Of a stretch of DNA of 64,000 bases, positions 54,828-63,691 are shown one piece after another. The translations under genes and the position numbers were made by a program. Within the stretch, counting starts at the first letter, position 1; the number at the start of each line of letters is the position of its first letter. The notes under the pieces were generated by a model. The model was given only the letters and a program-made list of their open reading frames with translations. It had not been told where the DNA came from and ran no database searches. This DNA comes from Rhodobacteraceae bacterium HLUCCO07 (GTDB lineage Bacteria > Pseudomonadota > Alphaproteobacteria > Rhodobacterales > Rhodobacteraceae): positions 62,541 to 126,540 of the forward strand of contig LJSU01000024.1 in assembly GCA_001314705.1 (NCBI GenBank), read 5' to 3'.

Positions 54828-55649
54828 ATGATCATCGTGACAGACGCACTGAACCGTGAACGACACACGGATATAATCGACGAAATGTACCGGCTGCGTG
54901 CCCGCGTGTTCCAGGGCCGCCTGGGCTGGGACGTCAAGGTCACCGACGGGCGCGAGTTCGATGAGTTCGACGCACTTGATCCGGTCTATATCATCGCGCT
55001 CGACGAAAGCGGCCATGTGGTCGGCTGCATGCGGCTTTTGCAAACCACCGGCCCGCACATGCTTTCGGATGTCTTCCACGAGATCCTCGATGGCGAGCCC
55101 CCCCTGCGCAGCGCGCAGGTCTGGGAAGCGACGCGTTTTTGCGTCGATACCGAACGCCTTTCGCGTTCCGGCCGGGCCAGCAACTCGATTTCCTATGTCA
55201 CTTCCGAGGTCATGATCGCGGCGTTCGAATATGGCCAGGAGTCCGGAATTCTCGATGCGGTGGCGGTGATCGACCCGGTGATGAACCGCGTCATGATCCG
55301 TTCGGGCAATGCGCCTTACGACTATCTCGGCACGGCCAAACCGATGGGCAAGGTCACGGCCATGGCCGCGCTCATGGATTGCTCGGAAGAGCGTGTGGCC
55401 CGCATTCGCGAATTTTCCGGCATCACGCATGACGTATTCACGCCCGAGCATGTCGTGCGCGCCGTGTTCGAAGCGGCCCACGCCCCCACCACTCACGATC
55501 ACCTGCCGGAGGCGCTGAAATCCTATCTGGACGAACAGATCGCTGCGGCAGGCACGGCTGATGAACTGCGGGATGCAAAGGCGCTCGCGGCCACTCTCGC
55601 AACCCGCTTCTCACGGGAGGAAGATCAAAGATATCAATCGGTTCACTGA
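54828..55649 (+). CDS. LuxI-type acyl-homoserine lactone synthase with C-terminal extension
   Basis: This protein of 273 residues makes an acyl-homoserine lactone from S-adenosylmethionine and acyl-ACP or acyl-CoA. All invariant LuxI residues fall at the classical positions: Arg24, Phe28, Trp34, Asp45, Asp48, Arg69, Glu100 and Arg103. This fixes the start at 54828, where GGGGAT lies upstream, instead of the ATG at 54765. Typical LuxI proteins have about 200-220 residues; the last 60 here (from about THDHLPEALKSYLDE) are an additional Ala-, Glu- and Asp-rich helical region. It is 133 bases after luxR. Confidence 0.93.
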   Translation: MIIVTDALNRERHTDIIDEMYRLRARVFQGRLGWDVKVTDGREFDEFDALDPVYIIALDESGHVVGCMRLLQTTGPHMLSDVFHEILDGEPPLRSAQVWEATRFCVDTERLSRSGRASNSISYVTSEVMIAAFEYGQESGILDAVAVIDPVMNRVMIRSGNAPYDYLGTAKPMGKVTAMAALMDCSEERVARIREFSGITHDVFTPEHVVRAVFEAAHAPTTHDHLPEALKSYLDEQIAAAGTADELRDAKALAATLATRFSREEDQRYQSVH

Positions 55650-55699
55650 TAGAACAGACGACACTCACGGTTCCCCTACCCGGCGCGCAAGCGCCTGGG

Positions 55700-55778
55700 G
55701 TCTCTCCCTGCGATTGCTCCCCAGTCTTCGATTGGTCCGGTGCGCGTTACGGCCCGCCCAATCGACGCAGGGAGAGAC
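55700..55778. repeat. Long inverted repeat between luxI and the P450 gene
   Basis: GTCTCTCCCTGCG at 55700-55712 is matched exactly by its reverse complement at 55766-55778. Adjacent ATTG/CAAT bases extend the match after a short bulge. The 53-base loop is GC-rich. The structure lies in the 244-base spacer before the P450 gene. It could be an mRNA stem, an attenuator or a protein site; there is no T-run. Confidence 0.6.
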
Positions 55779-55893
55779 GGTTTCTTGCACGTCGCAGCCA
55801 TGCCCGCAGGCGCACGGCTGACAGGACCGGCTTGCCCCCGATCGTAAGCGCGCTTACCATGCGCCCCAACGACGACCCGAGGGAGGCATGGCC

Positions 55894-57105
55894 ATGGATG
55901 GCAGGATCAACGATTTCGACCTGATGGAGATCGGGGCTGAGTTCATCGAGAACCCCTATCCCACCCTGCGCGCCTTGCGCGAGACGTCGCCGGTGCATCG
56001 CAACGCCGACGGCTCGGTCTTTCTTACCCGCCATGCCGATTGCCTGCGCGTCTATCAGTCGCGCGACATGCTTTCGGACAAGACCCGCGAGTTCGGCCGC
56101 AAATTCGGCCAGTGCCCGCTGCTTACCCATCACACGACCTCGCTCATCTTCAACGACCCGCCCTATCACACGGTGGTGCGCAAATTGATTTCCGGCGCCT
56201 TCACCCCGCGCAAGCTGGCCGAGTTCGAGCCGCTGATCGACGAGATCGTCGATCGCCTGCTCGACCGGGTCGAGGAACTGGGCGAGTTGGACCTGATCGA
56301 GGATTTCGCCAAGATCCTGCCGACCGAGATCATTTCCTTCATGCTCGGCATCCCCGAGCAATACCGCGCCAAGCTGCGCGACTATTCGCTGGCGATCCTT
56401 GGCGCGCTCGATCCGGTCGTGCCCGAAGACCGGATGGAAGCCGGCAATCAGGCGGTCACGGAATTTTCCGAGATTCTCGACGATCTCATCAACCACCGGC
56501 GCGCCAACCCCGAAGGCGCCGCCCAGGGCGAGGTGCTCGAAGCACTCATTTTCGGCGAACATGACGGGCGTCGCCTGACCCAGGAAGAGTTGATCCAGAA
56601 CTGTATCTTCCTCCTGAACGCCGGCCACGAGACCACCACGAGCTTTGTCGGCAATTCGATCGGTATCCTTCTTGATGAGCCCGAACAGCACCGGATGCTG
56701 CTCGACGACCCGGCCCTGATCGACACCGCGGTCGAGGAGTTTCTGCGCGTGCAGTCGCCCCTTCAGATCGGCAATCGCCTGGCCCACGCGGATATCGAGC
56801 TTTCCGACGGCACGGTGCTGCCCGAGGGCACGTATATCCACACCTCGATCGCCGGGGCCAACCGCGACCCGGCGATGTTCGACGCACCCGAAACGGTCGA
56901 TATCACACGCAAGCCCAACCGCCATATCGCCTTTATCACCGGCATCCATGTCTGCCTTGGTGCAACGCTGGCACGAATCGAGGGGCGCATCGCGCTGGGC
57001 AAGTTCATCGCGCGTTTCCCGAGGATGCAACAGACCGGTCCACGCCGCCTTGTCCCGCTGGCGCGATTCCGCGGGTATGCCAGCCTGCCGATCCGCGTGC
57101 GTTGA
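55894..57105 (+). CDS. Cytochrome P450
   Basis: This soluble bacterial class I P450 has 403 residues. The I-helix oxygen-binding motif AGHETTT is at 243-249, the K-helix ExxR is Glu282-Arg285 and the heme-binding loop is FITGIHVCLG with the iron-ligand cysteine at 354. It needs a ferredoxin and reductase, which are not adjacent. I start at 55894 because GGGAGG is 7 bases upstream; an ATG at 55888 is too close to that site. The gene follows luxI in the same direction, separated by a long inverted repeat. The substrate is unknown. Confidence 0.93.
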   Translation: MDGRINDFDLMEIGAEFIENPYPTLRALRETSPVHRNADGSVFLTRHADCLRVYQSRDMLSDKTREFGRKFGQCPLLTHHTTSLIFNDPPYHTVVRKLISGAFTPRKLAEFEPLIDEIVDRLLDRVEELGELDLIEDFAKILPTEIISFMLGIPEQYRAKLRDYSLAILGALDPVVPEDRMEAGNQAVTEFSEILDDLINHRRANPEGAAQGEVLEALIFGEHDGRRLTQEELIQNCIFLLNAGHETTTSFVGNSIGILLDEPEQHRMLLDDPALIDTAVEEFLRVQSPLQIGNRLAHADIELSDGTVLPEGTYIHTSIAGANRDPAMFDAPETVDITRKPNRHIAFITGIHVCLGATLARIEGRIALGKFIARFPRMQQTGPRRLVPLARFRGYASLPIRVR

Positions 57106-57120
57106 CGCCGCGCGGGAGGC

Positions 57121-57540
57121 TTAGCCGCCGAAGTCCTCGCCCACCGGCAGCGGCTCCATCCGGATCAGCCGCGAATCACGCACCGCCGCCTGCCGGTGCT
57201 CCATTGCCGCGCGATACTCGGGGTCCTTGATCATGCTCACAAAGGCTTCGGCATCGGGATATTCCGCGATAAAGCACAGATCCCAGTCCTCGCCCTCCTG
57301 AGGGCCGATCAGCATGAATTCCATCTTGCCGCGCCAGACGATCCGCCCGCCCAGCCGTTCAAGGATATGCGCCGTCTCGCGCCCATAGGCGGCATAGGCC
57401 TCGGCCCCCGTGGCCGCGCGGCCATCTGGGTATTCGGCCCTCTCGCGCAGCTTCACGAGGTTGAGCATGTGAATCGGCCCCTTGCGCGGCACGTCGCGAA
57501 AACCGCGAAACTGCTCTCCGGTAAATCCGACATGATCCAT
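57121..57540 (-). CDS. DUF1330 family protein
   Basis: This small cytosolic protein of 139 residues has the DUF1330 ferredoxin-like (dimeric alpha/beta barrel) pattern. GPIHMLNLVKLRERAEYPDG is near 21-40, AYAAYGRETAHILERLGGRIVWRG near 48-71 and DLCFIAEYPDAEAFVSMIKDPEYRAAMEHRQAAV near 87-120. AGGGAGG lies upstream. It converges with the P450 gene with only 15 bases between stops. Function of the family is unknown. Confidence 0.88.
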   Translation of the reverse strand: MDHVGFTGEQFRGFRDVPRKGPIHMLNLVKLRERAEYPDGRAATGAEAYAAYGRETAHILERLGGRIVWRGKMEFMLIGPQEGEDWDLCFIAEYPDAEAFVSMIKDPEYRAAMEHRQAAVRDSRLIRMEPLPVGEDFGG

Positions 57541-57637
57541 GATGATCCTCCCTTTGGGACCAACGTGACCTCACCGCCCCGACCGGTCAACGCATCCCTG
57601 CTTGTGACGCCGCGGCATTGGCCGCATAGTCGCGCGC

Positions 57638-58723
57638 ATGACTGACAGACCCGACCCCACGACCCGCTTTCACGCCATGCTGCACGCGCGTTCCGGCGCG
57701 CTCGAGCCCGGCGACCCGGTGCCCGAACCGCTGGTCATGACTTCGGCCTTCGCGCTTTCGGAGCAGCCCGCACCCGATCGCAGCTATGGCCGCATGGCCA
57801 CGCCCACGGTCTCGGCGGTGGAGGCGCGGCTGGCCCTGCTCGAAGACGCACCCTGTCTGCTTTTTCCCTCTGGAATGGGGGCTTACGGTGCATTGATGAT
57901 GGCCGCGCTCAAGACGGGCGACCGGGTTCTCTTGCTCTCGGATGGCTATTACGCCGCGCGCGCGCTCACCGAAACCGTGCTCGCCCCCTTCGGCATCACC
58001 ATGCAAAGCTGTGCTGCGCGCGACATCGCCAGCGCCCCGCTCGACGGGCTGTCCATGGTCATCGTCGAAACCCCGTCCAATCCCGGCCTCGACGTGATCG
58101 ACATCGCGGCGCTGGCCGCACGTTGCCGGACCGCGGGCGCGCGCCTCGTGGTCGACAACACGGTCTGCACGCCGCTCTTGCAGCAACCGCTCGATCTGGG
58201 GGCCGATGCGGTGATCGTCTCGGACACCAAGGCGATGGGCGGGCATTCAGACCTGCTCATGGGTCATGTCGCCAGCCGCGATGCTGGGCTGATGGAGCGG
58301 CTTCACGCCACCCGTTCGCTCGCGGGCGCGATCCCCGGCCCGTTCGAGGCATGGCTTTTACTGCGCGGGCTTGAAACGCTCGATCTGCGGCTTGCGCGGA
58401 TGTGCGAGAACGCGCGCGCCGCCCTGCCCGTTCTCGAGGGGTCCAGCAAGGTCTCCGACGTCATCTACCCCGCGCCCCACCCGCAGGCTGCCGACCAGGG
58501 GTTCCTCGTCGGGGCCAGCTTCGCCGACGCCCCGACCGCCGACCGGTTTCTCGAACTGGCAGGCTTTGCCCCCACCACCAGTTTCGGCGGGTTGCACAGC
58601 TCGGGCGACCGCCGCGCGCGCTGGGGCGACGCGGTGCCCGCGGGGTTCCTGCGCCTGTCGTTCGGCACCGAACCGACCGTGCGTCTCATGGCCGACATCG
58701 CCCGCGCCCTCGATCGGCTCTGA
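57638..58723 (+). CDS. PLP-dependent Cys/Met metabolism enzyme (cystathionine gamma-lyase-like)
   Basis: This fold-type I PLP enzyme of 361 residues has the Schiff-base lysine at 198 in VSDTKAMGGHSDLLMG. Other landmarks are SGMGAYGALMMAAL near 78, VETPSNPGLDVIDI near 143 and VVDNTVCTPL near 171. The family includes cystathionine gamma-synthase, beta- and gamma-lyases and O-acetylhomoserine sulfhydrylases. At 361 residues it is slightly shorter than usual (about 390). The exact reaction cannot be fixed. It diverges from the DUF1330 gene. Confidence 0.85.
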   Translation: MTDRPDPTTRFHAMLHARSGALEPGDPVPEPLVMTSAFALSEQPAPDRSYGRMATPTVSAVEARLALLEDAPCLLFPSGMGAYGALMMAALKTGDRVLLLSDGYYAARALTETVLAPFGITMQSCAARDIASAPLDGLSMVIVETPSNPGLDVIDIAALAARCRTAGARLVVDNTVCTPLLQQPLDLGADAVIVSDTKAMGGHSDLLMGHVASRDAGLMERLHATRSLAGAIPGPFEAWLLLRGLETLDLRLARMCENARAALPVLEGSSKVSDVIYPAPHPQAADQGFLVGASFADAPTADRFLELAGFAPTTSFGGLHSSGDRRARWGDAVPAGFLRLSFGTEPTVRLMADIARALDRL

Positions 58724-58776
58724 CCAAGGGGCGCATCCCGATCTTTGCAGAAGAATCGTCTGCCGGGCCGAAACCC

Positions 58777-59190
58777 CTATGCCGCGGCCTGGGCCGCCAC
58801 GCCGCGAATGCGCTCGATCATGGCGCGCAACCCGTTCGAACGTTGCGCCGAAAGCGCCTCGTCCAGACCCAGCCGCGCCATCTCGGCGCGCGCGTCGACC
58901 TGGAGCACCTTGTCAACCGGCAAGCCGTTGTAAAGTCGGCGCAACACCGCGATCAGCCCGCGCACGATCATCGCATCGGAGTCGCCCTCGAACGAGAACA
59001 CGCCGCCCTCGATCCGCGGATGCAGCCAGACCTGGCTGGCACAACCCTCGACCTTGGTCGCCGGCACCTTGAGCGCCTCGGGCAAAGGGTCCATCGCCTT
59101 GCCCTCCTCGATTACGAGGGCATAACGATCCTCCCAATCCTCCAGAAACTCGAAATCCTCTACAATGTCCTCAAAGGCTTGCGTGGCCAT
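58777..59190 (-). CDS. SufE-family cysteine desulfuration protein
   Basis: This protein of 137 residues has the active cysteine at 50 in KVEGCASQVWLHP. The family signature FLEDWEDRYALVIEEGK is near 15-31. SufE takes sulfane sulfur from the cysteine desulfurase SufS and passes it to the SufBCD scaffold for Fe-S cluster assembly. The suf cluster is not in the window. It converges with the PLP-enzyme gene. Confidence 0.94.
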   Translation of the reverse strand: MATQAFEDIVEDFEFLEDWEDRYALVIEEGKAMDPLPEALKVPATKVEGCASQVWLHPRIEGGVFSFEGDSDAMIVRGLIAVLRRLYNGLPVDKVLQVDARAEMARLGLDEALSAQRSNGLRAMIERIRGVAAQAAA

Positions 59191-59315
59191 GATGCTCTCC
59201 GGTTGCGACAGCCTCTACCTAAGCACGCCCGGCGCAGAGGTCCAGATCATCGCATGGCGTCTTTTCAACGCGGCGTGAATAGGCTAACCCGGAACAAACG
59301 GCAAAGGCAGGGCCC

Positions 59316-59825
59316 ATGCGGACATCCATCATCCTTCTCCTGACGGCGACGCTCACCCTTTCGGCCTGCGGCGCGGTGCGCGACAGCCGGGTCAACCCGT
59401 TCAACTGGTTCGGCGGAAGTCGCGCCGAATCCTCGCCCGCCACCGAGAACAGCAACCCGCTCATTCCCCAGCGCAGCGGCATGTTCGCCCGCCGCCCCGA
59501 GGCACCCTATGCCGGCATGCCGGTGGCTATGATCGACGACCTTTCGATCGAACGCGCCCCGGGCGGCGCCATCGTCCGCGTGCGCGGCACCGCCGCCACC
59601 CAGGGCGCGCACGAGGTTCGGCTTGTCAAGGAAGACGAAGAGAGCGACGCCACCACGCTGACCTACACGCTCAAGGCGCAGTTCCCGCAAGACAGGCGGC
59701 GGGTCGGTCCCGAAACCAGCCGCGAGTTGACCGCCGCGCGTTTCGTGACAAACAACGATCTCGAAGGCATCCGGACGATCCGCGTCAAGGGCGCGCAGAA
59801 CGCACGGGTCAGCTCGCGCCGCTAG
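59316..59825 (+). CDS. Predicted lipoprotein of unknown function
   Basis: This protein of 169 residues has a lipoprotein signal ending LSAC, with lipid attachment expected at Cys18. The mature part begins with a polar, Asn/Arg/Ser-rich linker (20-65). A compact beta-rich domain follows (GGAIVRVRGTAATQGAHEVRLVKED near 86-110), and it ends basic (NARVSSRR). It should sit on the periplasmic side of a membrane. I do not recognise a named family; similar proteins seem common in Roseobacters. Confidence 0.78.
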   Translation: MRTSIILLLTATLTLSACGAVRDSRVNPFNWFGGSRAESSPATENSNPLIPQRSGMFARRPEAPYAGMPVAMIDDLSIERAPGGAIVRVRGTAATQGAHEVRLVKEDEESDATTLTYTLKAQFPQDRRRVGPETSRELTAARFVTNNDLEGIRTIRVKGAQNARVSSRR

Positions 59826-59945
59826 CTGCTCAACTGACCTGCCCGCCAGATCGGTGAGCCATTGTCTTTCTGGTGACCCCAAACCCGCTTTGCCCTCACC
59901 CGAGCGTCAAACTACACTCCCACGAACGATTTAGGGGGCGCTCCA

Positions 59946-60344
59946 ATGAAGAACCAAATGACAGGCAACGCCGGGCTATTTTACATAGCTTGGGAATTGA
60001 CCCGGCGCGGTTGGAACGTCATGCCCACCGTTCGTAATGCCCGTGGAGCCGATCTATACGCCGCCCCGGTTGACGATGAAGAGGCGGTGATTCCAATTCA
60101 GTCAAAGGCCCTGTCGAAACGTGCGGCAGTGCCATTGGGTACAGATCTGGAACGGCTGCGTTCACGGTGGTGGATCATCACGTTGGGCGCAGACAACGAT
60201 GATCCGGTATGCTTCATCCTGACGCTGGACGAAGTGAGGGAACTGGCATCGCGAGACAAGGGAAAGAACCGTGCATACTGGCTTGAGGCCAAGAATTACG
60301 ACAAACCAGAATTCCGCGAGGCGTGGTACCGACTAGGCATCTAG
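59946..60344 (+). CDS. PD-(D/E)XK nuclease-like hypothetical protein
   Basis: This protein of 132 residues shows a possible PD-(D/E)XK fold. Helix GLFYIAWELTRRGWNVMPT near 9-27 is followed by RGADLY near 33-38, where Asp would be the metal ligand. IPIQSKAL near 49-56 places Q-x-K in the usual (D/E)-x-K position. The C-terminal half carries RLRSRWWIITLG and a polar tail. Codon use is less GC-biased at third positions than neighbours (ATA, TTG, CTA), which hints at recent transfer. It has no partner gene, so restriction or defence roles are speculative. Confidence 0.65.
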   Translation: MKNQMTGNAGLFYIAWELTRRGWNVMPTVRNARGADLYAAPVDDEEAVIPIQSKALSKRAAVPLGTDLERLRSRWWIITLGADNDDPVCFILTLDEVRELASRDKGKNRAYWLEAKNYDKPEFREAWYRLGI

Positions 60345-60413
60345 CTCGTGTTGCCATCACTTGGGGCCGGTCGATCAAGGCGCTGAGCGTTCGCCCGGGT
60401 GGGCGCGGAACGC

Positions 60414-60431
60414 GCCCGCCATGGGGCGGGC
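60414..60431. terminator. GC-rich hairpin between two convergent genes
   Basis: A perfect 7-bp stem GCCCGCC/GGCGGGC with a 4-base loop lies between the PD-(D/E)XK-like gene and rnd, which converge. A weaker GCGTTC-GCCC/GGGC-GGAACGC pairing lies just before it. It could end transcripts from either side; no T-run is present. Confidence 0.45.
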
Positions 60432-60535
60432 GGGTGAATGCGAACGCGTGCAATATGGTATAATTGTTCAGTCTCGAAATGTGCTCGTCTACTGATCTGT
60501 AACCATCACAAGGGCACACCCGCATCCCGACCCGT

Positions 60536-61693
60536 TCAAAGCTCGACCACCTTCACGTTACGCCCCTTGGCCGCAAGCGCGATCTTGCCCTCGCACAGGC
60601 GCAGCGCATCCTCGCCGAACACCTCGCGCCGCCAGCCCTTGAGCGCGGGCACATCCCGCTCGCCCGCCGCGATCAGGTCGAGATCGGCGGCCGGCGCGAT
60701 CAGTTTCGACGCCACCCCCTCGCGTTCGGTCTTGGCCTTCAAAAGCACCCGCAACAGGTCGGCCAGCGCCGGGTTGACCTGGAGCTTCTCGCGGCTGCGG
60801 TCGATCTGTGGCATGTCCTCGGGCGGGCACTCCATCCCGGCCTTGACCGCGGCGAGGATCCCTTCGGCAATCTCGCCCCGCCGCGCCTCGCGCAAGAGCA
60901 GCCGCGACCGGCCCAGATCCTGCATGCTCTGCGGCTTGGTCGAGGCCAGCTCGACCAGCGCGTCATCCTTGAACACCCGGTTGCGCGGGATGTTGCGCGA
61001 CCTGGCGTAACCTTCGCGGAACCGCGCCAGTTCGCGCACGATCGCCATGAACCGGCCCGACTGGGTCCGCGTCTTGACGCGTTTCCATGCCTCGCTGGGC
61101 TTGACCTCATAGGTCTCGGGATCGGTCAGAACCGCCAGTTCCTCTTTCACCCATTTGTCGCGCCCGGTCTTTTCCAGCTCTGCCGCCAGATGCTCATAGA
61201 TCACCCGCAGATGCGTCACGTCGGCCAGCGCGTATTTCTTCTGCGCCTCGCTCAGCGGGCGGCTCGACCAGTCGGTAAAGCGCGAGGTCTTGTCGAGATC
61301 GGCGCGTGCGATCTTCTTGACGAGCGTCTCATATCCCACCTGCTCGCCAAAACCACAGACCATGGCCGCGACCTGCGTGTCGAAAAACGGTTCGGGGATC
61401 ACCCCCGCCTCGACCTGGAAGATCTCGAGATCCTGTCGCGCGGCGTGAAACACCTTGACCACGCCCGTGTCGCGAAAAAGCTCGTAAAGCGGTTCAAGCG
61501 ACATCCCCTCGGCCAGCGGATCGACCAGGACCGCGCCTTCGTCCCCCTCGCCCGGCATCGCCATCTGCACGAGACAGAGCTTGGAAAAATAGGTCCGCTC
61601 ACGCAGGAACTCGGTATCGATCGTCACATAGGGATGTTCACGCGCTTCCGCGCAAAAGGCGGCGAGGTCTTCGGTCGTGGTCAGGGTCTTCAT
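60536..61693 (-). CDS. rnd: Ribonuclease D
   Basis: This 3'-5' exoribonuclease of 385 residues trims tRNA precursors. The DEDDy residues can be placed: Asp26 and Glu28 (TIDTEF), Asp in HAARQDLEIF near 86, and Tyr/Asp in YALADVTHL near 154-158. The HRDC domains follow (FKDDALVELASTKPQ near 240). Length is normal. It is transcribed alone. Confidence 0.95.
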   Translation of the reverse strand: MKTLTTTEDLAAFCAEAREHPYVTIDTEFLRERTYFSKLCLVQMAMPGEGDEGAVLVDPLAEGMSLEPLYELFRDTGVVKVFHAARQDLEIFQVEAGVIPEPFFDTQVAAMVCGFGEQVGYETLVKKIARADLDKTSRFTDWSSRPLSEAQKKYALADVTHLRVIYEHLAAELEKTGRDKWVKEELAVLTDPETYEVKPSEAWKRVKTRTQSGRFMAIVRELARFREGYARSRNIPRNRVFKDDALVELASTKPQSMQDLGRSRLLLREARRGEIAEGILAAVKAGMECPPEDMPQIDRSREKLQVNPALADLLRVLLKAKTEREGVASKLIAPAADLDLIAAGERDVPALKGWRREVFGEDALRLCEGKIALAAKGRNVKVVEL

Positions 61694-61795
61694 GCTTTGC
61701 GGTTTCGCTTTCTTGGTTCATTGCACAGGGCGCGTCTTACGCCATGGCGCAGGTGATGGAAAGGCGCGCGGATCACAAAGGCACGGGTGGGCACC

Positions 61796-62389
61796 TCAGT
61801 TCAGAAAGATCCTCTCACGCTCGCCCGACAGGAAGCGGCGCAGCACCAGCGGGTAGAGTTCGTGCTCACGCACCTGCACCCGCGCCGCCAGCGCCTCGGG
61901 CGTGTCGCCGGGCCGGATCGGCACCACCGCCTGCCCCAGGATCGGCCCGTCATCGAGCTCGGCCGTCACCTCGTGAACGGTGCAACCCGCCTCTGAATCG
62001 CCTGCCGCCAGTGCCCGCGCATGGGTGTCGAGCCCGCGATATTTCGGCAAGAGCGACGGATGGATATTCAACATCCGCCCGGCATAATGCCCGATGAAAA
62101 GCGGTGTCAGGATGCGCATGAACCCGGCGAGGCAGATTACTTGCGCCCCTGCTCTGTCAATCTCGGAAATCAGCGCCTTTTCAAACCCTTCCCGGTCACC
62201 CTTGAAGGCGCGATGATCCACTGCCGCCGTGGCAATTCCCATCTCGCGTGCCTTTTGCAGGCCCCCAGCCGCCGGATCGTTCGACAGCACGAGGCAGGCC
62301 CGCCCCGGGTGATCGCCGGTCATCGACTCCACCAGCCGAACCATGTTCGACCCGCCCCCCGAGATCAGGATCGCGACCGGGATGCTCAC
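61796..62389 (-). CDS. purN: Phosphoribosylglycinamide formyltransferase
   Basis: This enzyme of 197 residues adds a formyl group from 10-formyl-tetrahydrofolate to GAR in purine synthesis. The substrate loop ISGGGSNM is at 9-16, and the catalytic triad region [13 protein letters not shown] near 108 plus [12 protein letters not shown] near 138 supply Asn, His and Asp. Its start overlaps the purM stop by 4 bp, so the two are coupled. Confidence 0.96.
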   Translation of the reverse strand: MSIPVAILISGGGSNMVRLVESMTGDHPGRACLVLSNDPAAGGLQKAREMGIATAAVDHRAFKGDREGFEKALISEIDRAGAQVICLAGFMRILTPLFIGHYAGRMLNIHPSLLPKYRGLDTHARALAAGDSEAGCTVHEVTAELDDGPILGQAVVPIRPGDTPEALAARVQVREHELYPLVLRRFLSGERERIFLN

Positions 62390-63429
62390 GCAAGCGTCCC
62401 GCGATAGGACACGCCGTCACCCGCCACGACGCGGCCCAGCTCGTAAACTGCTTCGCCCTCACCTTCGAGAACCGCGCGCAGCGCCCCTGCCCGCGCCGCA
62501 TCGACCACGAGGATCATGCCCATGCCGCAATTGAAGGTCTTGAGCATTTCGCCCTCTTCCATGCCGCCCACGCCGCGCAACCAGTCGAACACCGGTGGCA
62601 AGGACCACGCGCCCAGATCGACCTCGGCGCCCAGCCCCGCGGGCAAGACCCGCGGCAGGTTCTCGCTCAGTCCCCCGCCGGTGATGTGGGCCAGGCCATG
62701 CACGCCCCCCGCCCGTACCGCCGCCAGCGCCTGTTTCACGTAAAGCCGCGTCGGGCGCAAAAGCGTCGCACCAAGGCTGCCTTCGTCCCATGGGCAGGCC
62801 GCATCCCAGCCCAGGCCGCTCATCTCGACCAGTTTGCGCACGAGTGAATAGCCATTGGAATGCACCCCCGACGAGGCCAGCCCGAGGAGCACATCGCCCT
62901 CGCTCACCCCCTCGGGCAGGGCCGTGCCGCGCTCCATCGCGCCCACGGCAAAGCCCGCCAGGTCGAAATCGCCGGGCGGGTACATCCCCGGCATTTCCGC
63001 CGTCTCGCCGCCGATGAGGGCGCAGCCCGATTGCACGCAGCCCTCGGCAATACCCTCGACGATCCGCGCGGCCTTGTCGGTCTCAAGCTTGCCGGTTGCG
63101 AAATAATCGAGGAAAAACAGTGGCTCCGCCCCCTGGCAGACAAGGTCGTTGACGCACATCGCCACCAGGTCGATGCCCACGCCATCGACCTCGCCCGTGT
63201 CGATCGCGATGCGCAGCTTGGTGCCCACGCCATCGGTCGCAGCCACCAGAACCGGATCGGCATAACCCGCCGCCTTGAGATCGAAAAGCGCGCCAAAGCC
63301 CCCCAGCCCCGCCATCACGCCGGGGCGGTCCGTGCGCCGGGCCGCCGGCTTGATCCGCTCCACGAGTGCATTGCCCGCGTCGATATCCACACCGGCATCG
63401 GCATAGGTCACACCATTCTTTCCGCTCAT
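62386..63429 (-). CDS. purM: Phosphoribosylformylglycinamidine cyclo-ligase (AIR synthetase)
   Basis: This ATP-dependent enzyme of 347 residues closes the imidazole ring. Landmarks are [22 protein letters not shown] near 5-26, [14 protein letters not shown] near 62, [21 protein letters not shown] near 140-160 and [16 protein letters not shown] near 247. The ATG at 63429 has GGGAG upstream; a GTG two codons earlier is less likely. The order purM-purN is common. Confidence 0.96.
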   Translation of the reverse strand: MSGKNGVTYADAGVDIDAGNALVERIKPAARRTDRPGVMAGLGGFGALFDLKAAGYADPVLVAATDGVGTKLRIAIDTGEVDGVGIDLVAMCVNDLVCQGAEPLFFLDYFATGKLETDKAARIVEGIAEGCVQSGCALIGGETAEMPGMYPPGDFDLAGFAVGAMERGTALPEGVSEGDVLLGLASSGVHSNGYSLVRKLVEMSGLGWDAACPWDEGSLGATLLRPTRLYVKQALAAVRAGGVHGLAHITGGGLSENLPRVLPAGLGAEVDLGAWSLPPVFDWLRGVGGMEEGEMLKTFNCGMGMILVVDAARAGALRAVLEGEGEAVYELGRVVAGDGVSYRGTLA

Positions 63430-63614
63430 CGGCACATCTCCCGGAAATTCCTGCGTCAGCGCCTACCCCATCGCGCGCAGCCGCGCAACGGCACAGACCC
63501 TTTCCCGATCATGCGCCACGACCCGATGGAACGCGACGCGCTTCGCCGTCACACGGCCACCGCTTCGCCGGCCGCTTGACCTCTCCCACGGTTCTGCTAG
63601 CAACGTTTCCGGGC

Positions 63615-63691
63615 GGGCCTGTAGCTCAATTGGTTAGAGCAGAGCGCTCATAACGCTTTGGTTGGGGGTTCGAGTCCCTCCGGGCCTACCA
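63615..63691 (+). tRNA. tRNA with CAT anticodon, probably tRNA-Ile2 (alternatively tRNA-Met)
   Basis: The 77-base gene folds fully, with acceptor GGGCCTG/CGGGCCT, anticodon stem GAGCG/CGCTT around loop CTCATAA, T arm GGGGG/CCCTC and an encoded CCA. The C4-G69, C5-G68 and G27-U43 pairs are shared with E. coli tRNA-Ile2, whose C34 is made lysidine by TilS. That favours Ile2 over elongator Met. Pair 1-72 is a G-U wobble. It lacks the C1-A72 mismatch of initiator tRNA. Confidence 0.85.
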
